Of a stretch of 64,000 nucleotides of DNA, positions 1-10,511 are shown piece after piece. Below the pieces are notes generated by a model that did no database searches, was not told the DNA's origin, and saw nothing but the letters and a program-made list of their open reading frames with translations. The position numbers and the translations under genes are program-made. The stretch comes from Cryptomeria japonica (Eukaryota > Streptophyta > Pinopsida > Cupressales > Cupressaceae). The stretch is taken from assembly GCF_030272615.1 (NCBI RefSeq), contig NC_081410.1:227512915-227576914 (forward strand), in the 5' to 3' direction. Every line of letters begins with the position of its first letter. The first letter of the stretch is position 1.

Positions 1-913
1 CACAAGATGAAGCTACAGACCTGAAATTAGCAGTAAAATGTCAAGACGATGCTGTCCTGCAAGTTTGAGCAAAAGTTGACAGGACGATGGCACCCGGAGT
101 GCACACGGTCCTCCGAAAAATCCGCGAAATGAAGGGGGATCTATTCGTCTCTGCACAAGGATTCCAGATCTTCAATTACAGCCGCGTACCTGCAACCTAC
201 ACACAGAAAAGAGAGGACAATTGGGGGGTTAGGGATTAGGGGTTTGCCTTCAGGTCAAACCCCGATTTTGGAATTAACCAAGAAATGAGAATGCTGTAAA
301 TGTAAGTGTTTATACTCTAATCAAGTACTGATACCTTGTCGTAAGAATGTTTGTATTCTTACATGCAAAGGTGTAATGATGTTGTATGTTGTATGTTGTA
401 GGTGATCTCCTCTTCAATGGTTGAATCCTTGTCTTGAATGCAACACCTAGCCTTGAATGGAGACCCAGAATACTCAATTGCTTGAAGGAATGCTTGAATG
501 CTTGAATGTTTGAATATTTGCCTATTGCTTCCACCTCTTGCACACATATCTTTTTCCTCTCTTTTTTCAGGAGGGGAAATGTAGTTTATATACTTGTCAA
601 TTAGGGTTAGGAGACTGATTTTTCTAACCTTAGGCCAACCTAGGAGCATTATTTTCCAAATTGCAAACTTGAAGACCCGATGCCCAACAAGAGATCGGGC
701 CCAAAATAGGGCCAGGGACCAGGGCGTTGGGCGCCATGGTCCCACCTCTCGGGATAGCGGGGTGTAAGGAGGATCAGGACAAGGTGCAGAAAGATGCAGT
801 TTTTGATGTCATAAACAGGTTTCGGGGTCTCCATTCAGGTTCAATGTTGCGCCGCCATCGTGAAGACCCAAATGCAGTCAAAATTGCAAGTGTCACAATT
901 TTACGACGCTACA
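1..913 (-). repeat. Element A 3' LTR (partial)
   Basis: Matches 6630-7542 almost base for base. It ends at 913 with CGACGCTACA, the same terminus as the right copy, and is followed at once by a pyrimidine-rich run on the plus strand that reads as a polypurine tract on the minus strand. Short ORFs on both strands inside it recur in the other LTR and are explained by LTR duplication. Confidence 0.85.
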
Positions 914-934
914 TTTAGCCCCCACTTTAGCGGG
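914..934 (-). other. Element A polypurine tract
   Basis: Read on the minus strand this is a purine-rich run (AAAGTGGGGGCTAAA) directly before the LTR start TGTAGCG. In LTR elements this is the plus-strand priming site. It fixes the element orientation as minus, in agreement with the gag ORF. An almost identical tract lies beside the element H LTR at 62076. Confidence 0.8.
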
Positions 935-1648
935 AGTATAAGCGTATGCCCATACTTCCGATAAAGTACAAGGAAACAACATTGAAAGACTTTCACCACG
1001 TCAAGGAGGCAAGATACACCAAAACCCCAGTGGACTAAGGATCTTATGACTTCGATTGACAAAGTAAAAGGGAAGATCACGAGGGAGAACCATGATTGTC
1101 AGTAGTAAGGTTCCCTCACTATGAGTCATGCAAGAAACATACCAAAAATTTTCAAGGCAAAGCTAAGTTCGTCAAGAAATTTTTAAGTATCTTGAAGAGA
1201 TATGAACGGAGTGTATGCCCCCTACGTTAAAGCGATCGCACATGCCTCATTGGAGGTGATACACATAAGAAATGAGAAGGGAAAGGAGCATGTTATCACA
1301 AAGATTTAGCCCCCAAGTGTGAGATAAACCCAAGGATAATAGACACAAAACACAAAGCACGAGGTGACTTCGCTTTCCTCGGGGTCAGTATGCTGTATGA
1401 TAATTCATGTATATCATATGTATGTATGCATAATTGTTCTTCATTCCCTAATCAAGGAAGGTCGCCTAGAAGAAGGGAACACATGTGTCTTTTGAGTCAA
1501 CATGAGAGAGACCAAAAGAGATCTCAATGCTTTGCATCATCCTCAAGTAGACAACACTAAGGACAACAAATAGAAGAATGAGAATAACACATAGAAGAAG
1601 TAACAAAAGAGATCAAGAGAGGAGGAGAGAGTCTGCTATGCTAATGAA
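935..1648 (-). other. Element A tail between gag-protease stop and polypurine tract
   Basis: About 715 bases without a convincing ORF on either strand. Autonomous Tat elements would carry kilobases of pol between the protease and the polypurine tract; here the gag-protease stop is followed almost directly by the tract, so pol is missing rather than merely decayed. Confidence 0.6.
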
Positions 1649-4600
1649 CTAGTCTAGCACGTCATCCACCCCCCGATCTTGTTGATCAATATTTTGGGAA
1701 GGCAGGAAACACGCTAGAGGAGGAACATCCAACACAGCAGATGGAGCTATCACAAGATCCAAACAAGGGCTATGTTCATGTTCCAAGCCACGTTGTTCTT
1801 GTCTAGGAGCTAGGATAAGTGCTTTAGAAAATTCGTTAGATAAATGGTTATCAACATCAACGTATTCATATTCACTATCAGAAGAAAGAGGAGTAACATT
1901 TTCATCATGAATAACATTTTCATCTATGTCATCATCAAGATTTATAAAAATAGGATCTTTAACTCGCACAGGATCAAAACCATCATGCATCTTATGTTTA
2001 GGAGATTTTGGCTCAATTTTCGGCTGAGGAGAAAATGGAATAATACTAGCTGAAGGTGTTTTTGGGGATTGCGAAGTTTGGGAAACAACTGCACGAGCTC
2101 TAAGACGATGCTTTTGTCGGCGTTCATGCACAGAACGATTTCGTCTAGTCTTAGTAGGAAGTTGAGAAGATTGAGGAGGAGGAATGTTCTCATCCTTATC
2201 ACTTGGGTGTTTAGGTTGTGGTCTCTTAGGTTGGATAATAGGAGAAGAGGAAGGTCTCTTCTCTCTATAAGAGGAAGGAGGAGGAACTGCTCCATATAAA
2301 GGAGGGATATCTGGTTTAGGAAGGAGACCAAGTCCATCATGATGAGGAGGTATAGGTCTACCTTTAGAAAGTTTATTAGTCATAGACATAGTCACATCCA
2401 TAGGGATGGGTTGGGAATCTTCTTGAGGAAAGACATTAGTTTTATCTTTCAAAGGAAGAACTTCCTTCTCAAGAATGATAGGAATATCAAGTTTAGGTGT
2501 TCTAGATTCACTTAGAGATAGGATCATATCTTTTTTCCACTTTTGATAAGATTTGAAAAGATGATCACTTCGCGGTGGAAGAGATTGAAATTGTTTAGGC
2601 CAAAAATAATCAATAGGAACACTAGAAGTTCTTTCAGCTGGTTTAAAGAGACTATGATTGACAGTAACAACTTCACCATTATGGGGAAATTTCAAGTACT
2701 TGTGAATAGGAGAAGCAATAGCTTTCATGGAAGATAGCCAAGGATAGCCTAGCTTCACACGAAATTGTTTGGATGATGGAATAATAGCAAAACTCACATC
2801 AAGGGATTTGTTATGGACCTCAATAGGTAATGTAATAGAACCAATTGCAGGAGAAGAAAATGCATCAAATAATTTCACAACCACATTTTTTTTGTCATAG
2901 ATCACTTGATTCAATTGCAAAGTAAAAAGAAATTCTTCAGTAATGACATTAACCATACAAGAAGGATCAATAAGCACTCCACGGCAAGGTGTATTCTTGA
3001 CTTTTGCAACTATATATAAAGGACCATCAGGTGCCCTGATAGTTTCACTAGAATCAAATGTGATAGAAAGTTCTTTAGGGATTTTCTGCTGCTCCACAAA
3101 GTTAATCACATTCGGAGTCATAGACACAAGACCATCAGGTGAGAAAGAGGAATCATTAGTCTCAATCACATTAGAGGTATGAGAAGGTAATGGATCAGTA
3201 AAAATCTTAAGATTTGGGTTAGGAGGAGCTATAGATGTGTTTCCTTTATCATTCACACCTGAAACAGAGATAGTATTATCATCGATCAAATCTTGAATTT
3301 TACCCTTTAAAGCAAAACATTTTTCAGTATCATGCCCAGGTTGACGATGAAATTGACAAAAAGATTTGTTATCAAAATAGGGTGAATTAATCTTTGCAGG
3401 ATCTATTTGCTTTATAGGAGGGAGAGTAAGCACATTTTGTTCCAATAACTTATTCATAATACTATGCAATGATTCATTCAAAGGAGTAAACTTTCTTTCT
3501 TTCTTGAAAAACTTAGAAATATGAGGCACACCTGATGCTGCATTCACATTGTTGTTGATGATGTTTTCATTGAACTTAATGAGCTCTCTATTCGGTTTAA
3601 ACTTCCCAAATGGTTGTTGATTACTATCACCCTTATCACTCGGAGCCATAGGATTTTCTTGTTCCATTTGACTCACAGTTAGTTGATAATTGTGAAGAGT
3701 TGCACACAACTGTTGGAAAGAAGTAAACTCAGCAAACAGAAGTTTTTCTCTAATATCTTTTTGTAAATTAGAATTAAAGATTCTTTGAATATCATTATCA
3801 GGTACTGGAAAAGAAATTTGAGCACACAAATGCTTATATCTACCAATGAAATTAGTCACTTTTTCTTTAACACCTTGTTTACAATGCATTAAATCAATCA
3901 AAGTAACTTTAGGACTTATATTGTTTTGAAATTGTTGAATAAAAGCATTTGCAAGTTGTTGGAAAGAAGTAATAGAATAGGAAGGCAATGAGCAATACCA
4001 TTGTAGAGCCTTATCTCTTAATGTTCTAGTAAACAATTTTGCAAGCAACCTTTGGTCATGAGCAAAATTGGTACATATTGTTTGAAAGGTCTTAACATGT
4101 GTTAGAGGATCACCTTTTCCATTATAAAGTTCCAACTGCGGGATTTCAACATGCTTAGGGGGGATAGCTCGAACAATGTCAAGAGAAAGTGGGCTCGCAA
4201 CATCAAATGTGGGCACACTAAACTTAGATTGATTCATAGAGGCAATTTGTTGTTGTAAAGAAGAGATAGTTTGTGCAAGATTGTTAATGGTCGCTTTAGT
4301 CGAAGATTGTGATGGAGGTATTATGTTATTGAAAGAAGGTATTGATTGAGAGTAAGGTGGCGGGACACTATGATAGTTAGGCATAGGAGATGATTGGAAA
4401 GAAGGAACACTACAAGGAGGAATGGAATGGTTAAATGAATTGCCCCCTTGTGTCATGTTCATTTGTGGAGATGTAATAGGGACACTCATTGAAGGAATGA
4501 ATGAAGAAGTCGGACTGAATGAAGGAAGAGGGTTGATTGAAGAAGAAGGATTGCCCCCATGACTGGTGATCATAGGTGGAATGTTTTGTATTGAAGTAGT

Positions 4601-5122
4601 CATTATGTTTGATGTAAAAGTAGGTATACTAGCAATAGAAGTTGTCAAAGGGGTAGAATGATTGACTTGAGTAGGAGGTTGTTTATAACCTAAAGTTTCG
4701 GCACAACTCTTCATAGGCATCACATTCGAATCCACAATGTGTGCAATACTACGCAAAATATCAATTCCATTCTTATCACTTTGAACCATACATTTTAGAC
4801 CCTTAATTAATGAAAGAGCTTGACTATCGGGGTATTCTTGAGACATCCATTGCTCAAAATCATCAAGTTGGTTATCCAATTTTGAAAGTTGTTCTACAGA
4901 AACCTCATGGAGAGCTTCTTCATCATTAAGAGGATTAGAGGAATTACCCATGTCCTCGTTAAAAGGGCCATTCAAATTAGGTTCCATCTCCTTGGTAATT
5001 AAACCTTGGAAAGACTTAATTCTAAGGCTTCGTCTAACGGGAATAGTGTAAGTAGGGCTTATTGTTGTAAAACTCATGCACAACTTCCAAGAAAGGTAGG
5101 CACAATTGAAAATTAGGGCCAA
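1649..5122 (-). CDS. Gag-protease-like polyprotein of element A, 1157 codons, intact
   Basis: An uninterrupted ORF. Residues about 160-300 are rich in Ser, Pro, Gln and Asn. About 310-475 is a retrotransposon gag (capsid-like) domain, including RDKALQWYCSLP. About 595-615 is a zinc-binding stretch (CQFHRQPGHDTEKC, CX2HX4HX4C) typical of Tat gag. About 700-815 resembles a retroviral aspartic protease, but the expected D-S/T-G is replaced by LIDPSC, so activity is doubtful; the downstream LGYPWL and KYLKFPHNGE motifs are typical of Tat proteases. The Pro-rich tail holds a basic cluster near residue 1000 (RRNRSVHERRQKHRLR) that may be a nuclear or nucleic-acid-binding signal. There is no RT, RNase H or integrase. 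The ORF stays open while nearly every other coding region in the window is broken, which suggests recent origin or selection. The first Met is used; a later Met is possible. Confidence 0.85.
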   Translation of the reverse strand: MALIFNCAYLSWKLCMSFTTISPTYTIPVRRSLRIKSFQGLITKEMEPNLNGPFNEDMGNSSNPLNDEEALHEVSVEQLSKLDNQLDDFEQWMSQEYPDSQALSLIKGLKCMVQSDKNGIDILRSIAHIVDSNVMPMKSCAETLGYKQPPTQVNHSTPLTTSIASIPTFTSNIMTTSIQNIPPMITSHGGNPSSSINPLPSFSPTSSFIPSMSVPITSPQMNMTQGGNSFNHSIPPCSVPSFQSSPMPNYHSVPPPYSQSIPSFNNIIPPSQSSTKATINNLAQTISSLQQQIASMNQSKFSVPTFDVASPLSLDIVRAIPPKHVEIPQLELYNGKGDPLTHVKTFQTICTNFAHDQRLLAKLFTRTLRDKALQWYCSLPSYSITSFQQLANAFIQQFQNNISPKVTLIDLMHCKQGVKEKVTNFIGRYKHLCAQISFPVPDNDIQRIFNSNLQKDIREKLLFAEFTSFQQLCATLHNYQLTVSQMEQENPMAPSDKGDSNQQPFGKFKPNRELIKFNENIINNNVNAASGVPHISKFFKKERKFTPLNESLHSIMNKLLEQNVLTLPPIKQIDPAKINSPYFDNKSFCQFHRQPGHDTEKCFALKGKIQDLIDDNTISVSGVNDKGNTSIAPPNPNLKIFTDPLPSHTSNVIETNDSSFSPDGLVSMTPNVINFVEQQKIPKELSITFDSSETIRAPDGPLYIVAKVKNTPCRGVLIDPSCMVNVITEEFLFTLQLNQVIYDKKNVVVKLFDAFSSPAIGSITLPIEVHNKSLDVSFAIIPSSKQFRVKLGYPWLSSMKAIASPIHKYLKFPHNGEVVTVNHSLFKPAERTSSVPIDYFWPKQFQSLPPRSDHLFKSYQKWKKDMILSLSESRTPKLDIPIILEKEVLPLKDKTNVFPQEDSQPIPMDVTMSMTNKLSKGRPIPPHHDGLGLLPKPDIPPLYGAVPPPSSYREKRPSSSPIIQPKRPQPKHPSDKDENIPPPQSSQLPTKTRRNRSVHERRQKHRLRARAVVSQTSQSPKTPSASIIPFSPQPKIEPKSPKHKMHDGFDPVRVKDPIFINLDDDIDENVIHDENVTPLSSDSEYEYVDVDNHLSNEFSKALILAPRQEQRGLEHEHSPCLDLVIAPSAVLDVPPLACFLPSQNIDQQDRGVDDVLD

Positions 5123-5289
5123 GGGGGTAGCACTTAATTTTAATTGTTATCTTGAAAATTGAAATCTTGAATTTTGAATTTATTTTCGAATTTAGAGGTA
5201 GCAAATTTCAATAAAATCAGCCAATCTCCTGGATTTAAGCTGTTAAATGCAATCATGACAATCTCCCGAAATTTTGGAAAAAATGTCGG

Positions 5290-5319
5290 GGACCGTGGCG
5301 AACGGAGTGCACACGGTCC
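5290..5319. repeat. Hairpin-forming GC block, copy in leader
   Basis: GGACCGTG at 5290-5297 pairs perfectly with CACGGTCC at 5312-5319, giving an 8-bp stem and a 14-base loop. The 17-mer GGAGTGCACACGGTCCT recurs exactly at 96-112, 5304-5320, 5928-5944 and 6725-6741. In the other copies the left arm carries mismatches, so only this copy has the perfect stem. Confidence 0.6.
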
Positions 5320-5927
5320 TTGCAACTTTTTTCGAAATTTTCAGGGATGAAAGTTATGATGATTTTAAAGCTAATCTGAAAAAATTGAGGGATTTTACGA
5401 TTTGTAGATAGGCCAAATTAAAGTTGCAATCTCAAAATTGAACCCTACCAAGATTGTTGAAAAATGCAAAATTTGAATTTTGAAAAAGAGAGGGAAACTG
5501 AAATTTGGAATTTTATGATTTTAGAGGGAATACTAAAAGCAATGCAAGCTTTGAAATTTAAAAGTTGACTCAATTTCATGCAAAATTCAAATTTGAAAGT
5601 GGAAATCAAGGTTGTTGCAATTGAACACTTAATTTCAAAAGTCACAAATTGCAGAAATTTGAATAAAGCACTGAAACTTCGAACGAATGCCAACACACTT
5701 TTTCAGATTTAGGACAGTAAGAAACACAATTTTAACACAAAATTTCAATTTCAACAATTTTTGAATGATTATAAGCCTTTATCCAAGCAATCACTAGACC
5801 AACTTTGACTTTAATTTTGAAAGTGTTAGAATTGATGAAATCAGCCAAGATTCTTGATTCTAGCAGAAAAATACAGTAAGATCTAGCTCCCGAAATTTCA
5901 GAAAAAATGTCGGGGACGATGGCGCTC

Positions 5928-5944
5928 GGAGTGCACACGGTCCT
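5928..5944. repeat. Second leader copy of the 17-mer GC block
   Basis: Exact 17-mer identity with 5304-5320 and with both LTR copies, inside a longer similar unit (about 5900-5990). The surrounding bases have diverged much more than the block, which points to constraint or recent copying. Confidence 0.6.
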
Positions 5945-6330
5945 CGCAACTTTTTTCAAAATTTTCAGGGATGAGAGGTATTATGATTTTGTTGCGGAAT
6001 CCAAAGTTACAGCCGATTTGGAGGTGTTTTGATCAGTGAAATCATCGGTCAAAGGTTGAATCAAGAGGGTTTTAAAAATTAGGGTTTTGACACTTAACCA
6101 CTTAATTTTTAGAATTGAAGCACAAATATGAATTGACAATTTGCAATAGAAGGGTGGATCTTAAAAAAGCATTAACAATTAAACATTTCACAAGCTCAAT
6201 TACTAAAAAGAGAATTTAGGGTTTTTATGCAATTAACCTCTAAAATTTGCAAAAGATCAAATATGGAAATTTAATTAAGGAAGCAAAAAAAAAATTTTAG
6301 ATCTAACCATGAATAATCAAAATTAGGATG

Positions 6331-6348
6331 TTCACGTCGGGTTCACCA
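6331..6348 (-). other. Element A primer-binding site
   Basis: On the minus strand, right after the LTR end (CTTTACA), three bases precede TGGTGAACCCGACGTGAA. The leading TGG matches the CCA tail of a tRNA, as required of a primer site. It is not the initiator-Met site used by C1, D and J here, and I cannot name the tRNA from memory with confidence. Confidence 0.6.
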
Positions 6349-6351
6349 AAA

Positions 6352-7542
6352 TGTAAAGCGGAAAATCGAACCCTAGGTGTTCCCCCACTCCATGGAGAGA
6401 GAAAAGAGGTCACTAGGATTGACGGTTTTCACTTAGGAGAGACTTTACATTCAAAAGAGGGGTTGAAACCCACAAGATCCAATCCCACACAATGCAAGAC
6501 TGGATTCTAAATGAGTTTCAAGGGTTGAGACAGCAAGGATACCCTCTTTTGTAAAGAATGTAGATAGAAGGATTGAACTAGGAATGTATGTAAAAGTAAG
6601 AAAGATTCACTTGTAGACAGAGATTGGGACACGGGATGAAGCTACGGACCTGAAATTAGTAGTAAAATGTTGAGACAATGCTGTCCTACAAGTTTGAGCG
6701 AAAGTTGACGGGATGATGGCGCCCGGAGTGCACACGGTCCTCCGAAAAATCCACGAAATGAAGGGGGATCTGTTCGTCTCTGCACAAGGATTCTAGATAT
6801 TCAATTACAGCCACGTACCTACAACCTACACACAAAAAAGAGAGGACGATTGGGGGGTTAGGGATTAGGGGTTTGCCTTCAGGTCAAACCCCGATTTTGG
6901 AATTAACCAAGAAATGAGAATGTTGTAAATGTAAGTGTTTATAATGTAATCATGTACTGATACCTTGTCGTAAGAATGTTTGTATTCTTACATGTGAAGG
7001 TGTAATGATGTTGTATGTTGTATGTTGTAGGTGATCTCCTCTTCAATGGTTGAATCCTTGTCTTGATTGCAACACCTAGCCTTGAATGGAGACCTAGAAT
7101 ACTCAATTGCTTGAAGGAATGCTTGAATGCTTGAATGCTTGAATATTTGCCTATCGCTTCCACCTCTTGCACACATATCTTTTTCCTCTCTTTTTTTGGG
7201 AGGGGAAATGTAGTTTATATACTTGTCAACTAGGGTTAGGAGACTGATTTTTCCGACCTTAGGCTGACCTAGGAGCATTATTTTCCAAATTGCAAACTTG
7301 AAGACCCGATGCCCAACAAGAGACCGGGCCCAAAATAGGGCCAAGGACCAGGGCGTTGGGTGCCATGGTCCCACCTCCTGGGACAGCAGGGTGCAAGGAG
7401 GATCAGGCCAAGGTGCAGAAAGATGCAGTTTTTGATGTCATAAAAAGGTTTCGGGGTCTCCATTCAGGTTCAACGTTGTGCCGCCATCGTGAAGACCCAA
7501 ATGCAGTCAAAATTGCAAGTGTCGCAATTTTACGACGCTACA
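6352..7542 (-). repeat. Element A 5' LTR (complete, 1191 bp)
   Basis: Starts TGTAAAG and ends CGCTACA on the plus strand (TG...CA). Positions 6630-7542 align with 1-913. Beyond 7542 the sequence changes to unrelated AT-rich DNA leading to the hAT relic. The first post-LTR bases are GGTTC; the matching duplication would lie left of the window. Confidence 0.85.
7214..7222 (-). promoter_or_regulatory. Candidate TATA box of element A 5' LTR
   Basis: The minus strand reads GTATATAAA in an otherwise mixed-composition stretch, and the same box is kept in the other LTR at 585-593. Position and orientation fit a Pol II promoter for the minus-strand element. Nothing in the sequence alone proves use. 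Confidence 0.4.
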
Positions 7543-7781
7543 GGTTCTGAAATATATCACACAGATTTGAGACTCAAACATGTATAAATAAACAATAAAC
7601 ATCTTTGTATCAATAAACACGTTATGGTTTTTTTTTATTATGCTATTTTAAATCTGGAAATAGAAAGTTGAAAAATAAAATTACAAATCAATATTAAATT
7701 CTAATTGCAAAAAGTAATATGCTTTTGTAATATGAATGATGCGATACAGTAATAAGATTAATAAATACCAATCTCTTATAG
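7543..7781. other. AT-rich flank between element A and hAT relic
   Basis: Short AT-rich stretch, probably the 3' flank of the hAT gene. No ORF, inverted terminal repeat or recognisable repeat was seen. Confidence 0.4.
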
Positions 7782-10511
7782 TTACCATTCATCCTCATCA
7801 AATTCAGTGCTTTCTTGATTCTTGTCTATGGTTTCTTTACTCTGAGACTGAGTCTGCATATCTTCACCAAACTGCATCTCAATGCTACCAGTAGGTCCAC
7901 TAGTCCCACTGGCACTTTGGTTTGAAGTGTTGCCCAAACCTCTTCTTTCACATTTGGACCTCCAGATTTGCAGTGCCCTATCGTAAGGAAAAGTGTGGAC
8001 ATCATACCTAGATGTATAGAGCCTCAAGCAATTTTCCAAATTTTTGTCTAGTTTGTTTCTTAGCTTTGATTTTAGGAACCCCAAAGCACTGAAAACTCTC
8101 TCATCTTCCACCGAACCCAATATCATGGTAAGACATAAAGCAGCAAGCTTCACATATTCTGGCATTGAATCACGCAAGGATGCATTCTCAACTATATATT
8201 TCCAAACCCTTGTTATTGATCCCTCTTCGCGGGGGTTCTCCATTTTGGCATATTGTTGTTTCATAGTATATGCAAAACGAGATGATTGCTCTCGAAGATG
8301 AGCTTCGTCTAATATTCCATTTATAGTTACTCCATTCAATTCTCTGGATATGAAAAATTGTTTTATCAAAGTCAGTAGCTTACTTCGAAAATCAGATGCA
8401 CTGTTGAGGCTCCAATAATGAGGAAACACAATAGACATGGCTTTGAGTAGGTTGTCAGGAGGGAATCTGCTTCTAATTTTTGAGGAAAGATCATATGCAA
8501 TTTTCTTCACAGAAGTAGTTACAGTCTCAACAATCTTGTCGAAATCTTCCTTTGTAACTCTTGCTAGTTTCTTCTTGGGGCGCTTTCCTGGTTCCTCAGG
8601 GTCAACCGTGGCATAGAAGTGCATTGGTATCTCAACTCCCCATACATTGGCACATACCTCCCCATCTGCACTGATTTGTAAAAATTTATCAGGATTGTTC
8701 AAATCTGTGAGTGTCCGCCACTTAACAAATTTTTCATCAGATAGTGTTGGTTCATTTCGATAGAGATTGTCGAGGGTCATGCATGTCATCTTACGCAGCG
8801 TAGCATATTCTACAATATACAAAGCTCTTTTTTGGGCAGCCTTCATAATATTCCTCATTTCCTCTAGCATGGGTAGAAGAGCTGCTAAAGTTAAGAATGT
8901 CTCTAAATTACTTAACCTGCCAAGAAGTTCAAGAAATTTTGGTTGATCTGATTTGTCGCGAGTTGTGTGAAATAGTCCAATCAAGGATGGATATTCTGAA
9001 AACACTCAATGCGCTGGACCATCCAAAGAGATCCATCTAGTAGAATTATCCTTGAGAAGCTTGTTCCCATCAGTTAATCCATCAGCAAAGTGTTGAAATT
9101 CCATAAATCGCTTGGGACTTCGACAGAAGTGTGAGTAGAGCTCTCTGATTAAAATTTCAAATTTTTTAACTGAAGCAAACTTGCTCACAATTCCAAAAGC
9201 TAGATTCATTCTATGAGCCATGCAGTGAATTGCAGTAATGTATGGTGCAAATGAAGTTTCAATCTCTATACAAAGACCGTTTCTATGACCTTGCATTACT
9301 GAAGCTCCATCTGCTCCAACACAAACCAATTTTTTGGCTACCGTCATGTCATCCATACCTCCATATTCAATTAAACTTCTCTTTACTAGTTGAAATAAAT
9401 TTTCCGCTTTCACACTCTCCTTCATTTTAGCAATAGATAGTAGATGAGGTTGGCGGGTATGATTCTCTATAATATAAACATGCATACATACCCATGAAGT
9501 ATTGTCTACTGTCGTAACTTCATCTAAAGAAAATGCAATGAAGTTTGACTCTCTTATTTTTTCCTATACGTCTTCTATTTCAACCTCAGCAAGACAACTT
9601 GCCCATTCCCATCCACTGTTTACTAACCAGTGTCTATTAGGATAGTTAGAAACTTTCAAAAAGTGTAATAAACCACTAGTTGATGGGAAATCTATCATAG
9701 CACGCCCTCTACTCAAAATATGAAAAACAACGCTTAACTAAACAACTTTTACCAGTTGTTCTATTTGCATTGCTTTTCCAAAAACAACTTCAATAGAACC
9801 TTTAACTTCAGCAAGCTTTGTCTGTAATTTCTCATGAAAATAATACTCTTTAGCATTCCTCACATGCTTACATTCATCCTTTGTTTTCCATCTTATCACT
9901 GATTTTTCAACCCCGTCTATCATTTGTTTTTCATAAACTTTACCCATATGCTTTTCTATGGTGTCAAATTTTAGCTGCAACCTAATTTCCTTCTTATTTT
10001 TCCAATTGCAAATCTTACACCTGCATTCTATTGGAGGCTCGCCTTCAATTGGATTCTCCACTAGTTCAATGAATGGATACTTCGATGCCCATTTAATTTG
10101 AAAATTCCTGACTAACATATCCCACTCCCGATCCTTTTTAGATTATGGTTCACCATTTTTTGATATGGCTTTTCTTTTCCCCTTCCATGCATTATCATCA
10201 ATGGAATTATCACCCAAGTCGATTATATCATTCTGGCTAACTTGGGTATCTACCAGATAATCTTCTTCAAGATCATCCTGATCTGAGATATTAGGTTTGC
10301 CGCCATCTTCAACATGCGGTGCAGGTGGTGAATTTTGTACTTGTACTTGTGATGATGTACCTTCCTGATTTTCACCAGTACCACAATCTTTTCCAATGCC
10401 AAAGTACGAAGACAACGTTCTACTTTTTGTTGGCCTTTCCTGGCCTTCCCCACATTCAGGTTTCCTACCCCTCTTCCTATTCGACATCTCCAACAAAATA
10501 AAGGCTACCAA
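7782..10511 (-). pseudogene. hAT-superfamily transposase, one reading frame broken by four stops
   Basis: The whole coding region reads in one minus-strand frame, with stops at 10143 (TAA), 9738 (TAG), 9564 (TAG) and 9006 (TGA) and no frameshift. The N-terminal part has a basic stretch and RTLSSYF. A BED/TTF-like zinc finger follows (CRCKICNWKNKK then DTIEKHMGK, about 9950-10060). The RNase-H-like catalytic core has acidic residues in FIAFSLDE (about 9520) and VGADGASVMQG (about 9315), with HCMAHRMNLA (about 9215). The C-terminal hAT dimerisation region is at about 8030-8130 (SVEDERVFSALGFLKSKLRN), followed by an acidic tail. It would have cut and pasted DNA transposons with 8-bp duplications. 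The likely start is the Met at 10487 (MSNRKRGRK). I did not find terminal inverted repeats. Confidence 0.9.

Larger units (their letters stand above)
5123..6330 (-). other. Element A leader (5' untranslated region) with internal repeats
   Basis: About 1.2 kb of AT-rich sequence between the primer-binding site and the gag start, with no good ORF. It contains two diverged copies of an approximately 100-base unit (about 5273-5370 and 5900-5990), each with a GC-rich block including GGAGTGCACACGGTCCT. The same block also sits in both LTRs. Such leaders usually carry packaging or translation signals; that role is inference. Confidence 0.5.
1..7542 (-). mobile_element. Element A: non-autonomous Tat-like Ty3/gypsy LTR retrotransposon, left end cut by window
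   Basis: Two near-identical direct repeats (1-913 and 6352-7542) flank an internal region with one large minus-strand ORF. In element orientation the order is 5' LTR (7542 to 6352), primer-binding site, 1.2-kb leader, gag-protease ORF (5122 to 1649), 0.7-kb tail, polypurine tract, 3' LTR (913 and leftward). No reverse transcriptase, RNase H or integrase motif is seen anywhere inside, so the element would need these in trans. LTR identity looks about 95 percent, suggesting a fairly recent insertion. The left LTR lacks roughly its first 280 bases because the window starts inside it, so the target duplication cannot be checked. Confidence 0.85.

Noticed and set aside
359..745. 128-codon minus ORF repeated at 6988-7374 and smaller partners in other frames
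   Set aside because: Both lie in the LTRs of element A; conservation is explained by LTR duplication, and there is no domain signature.
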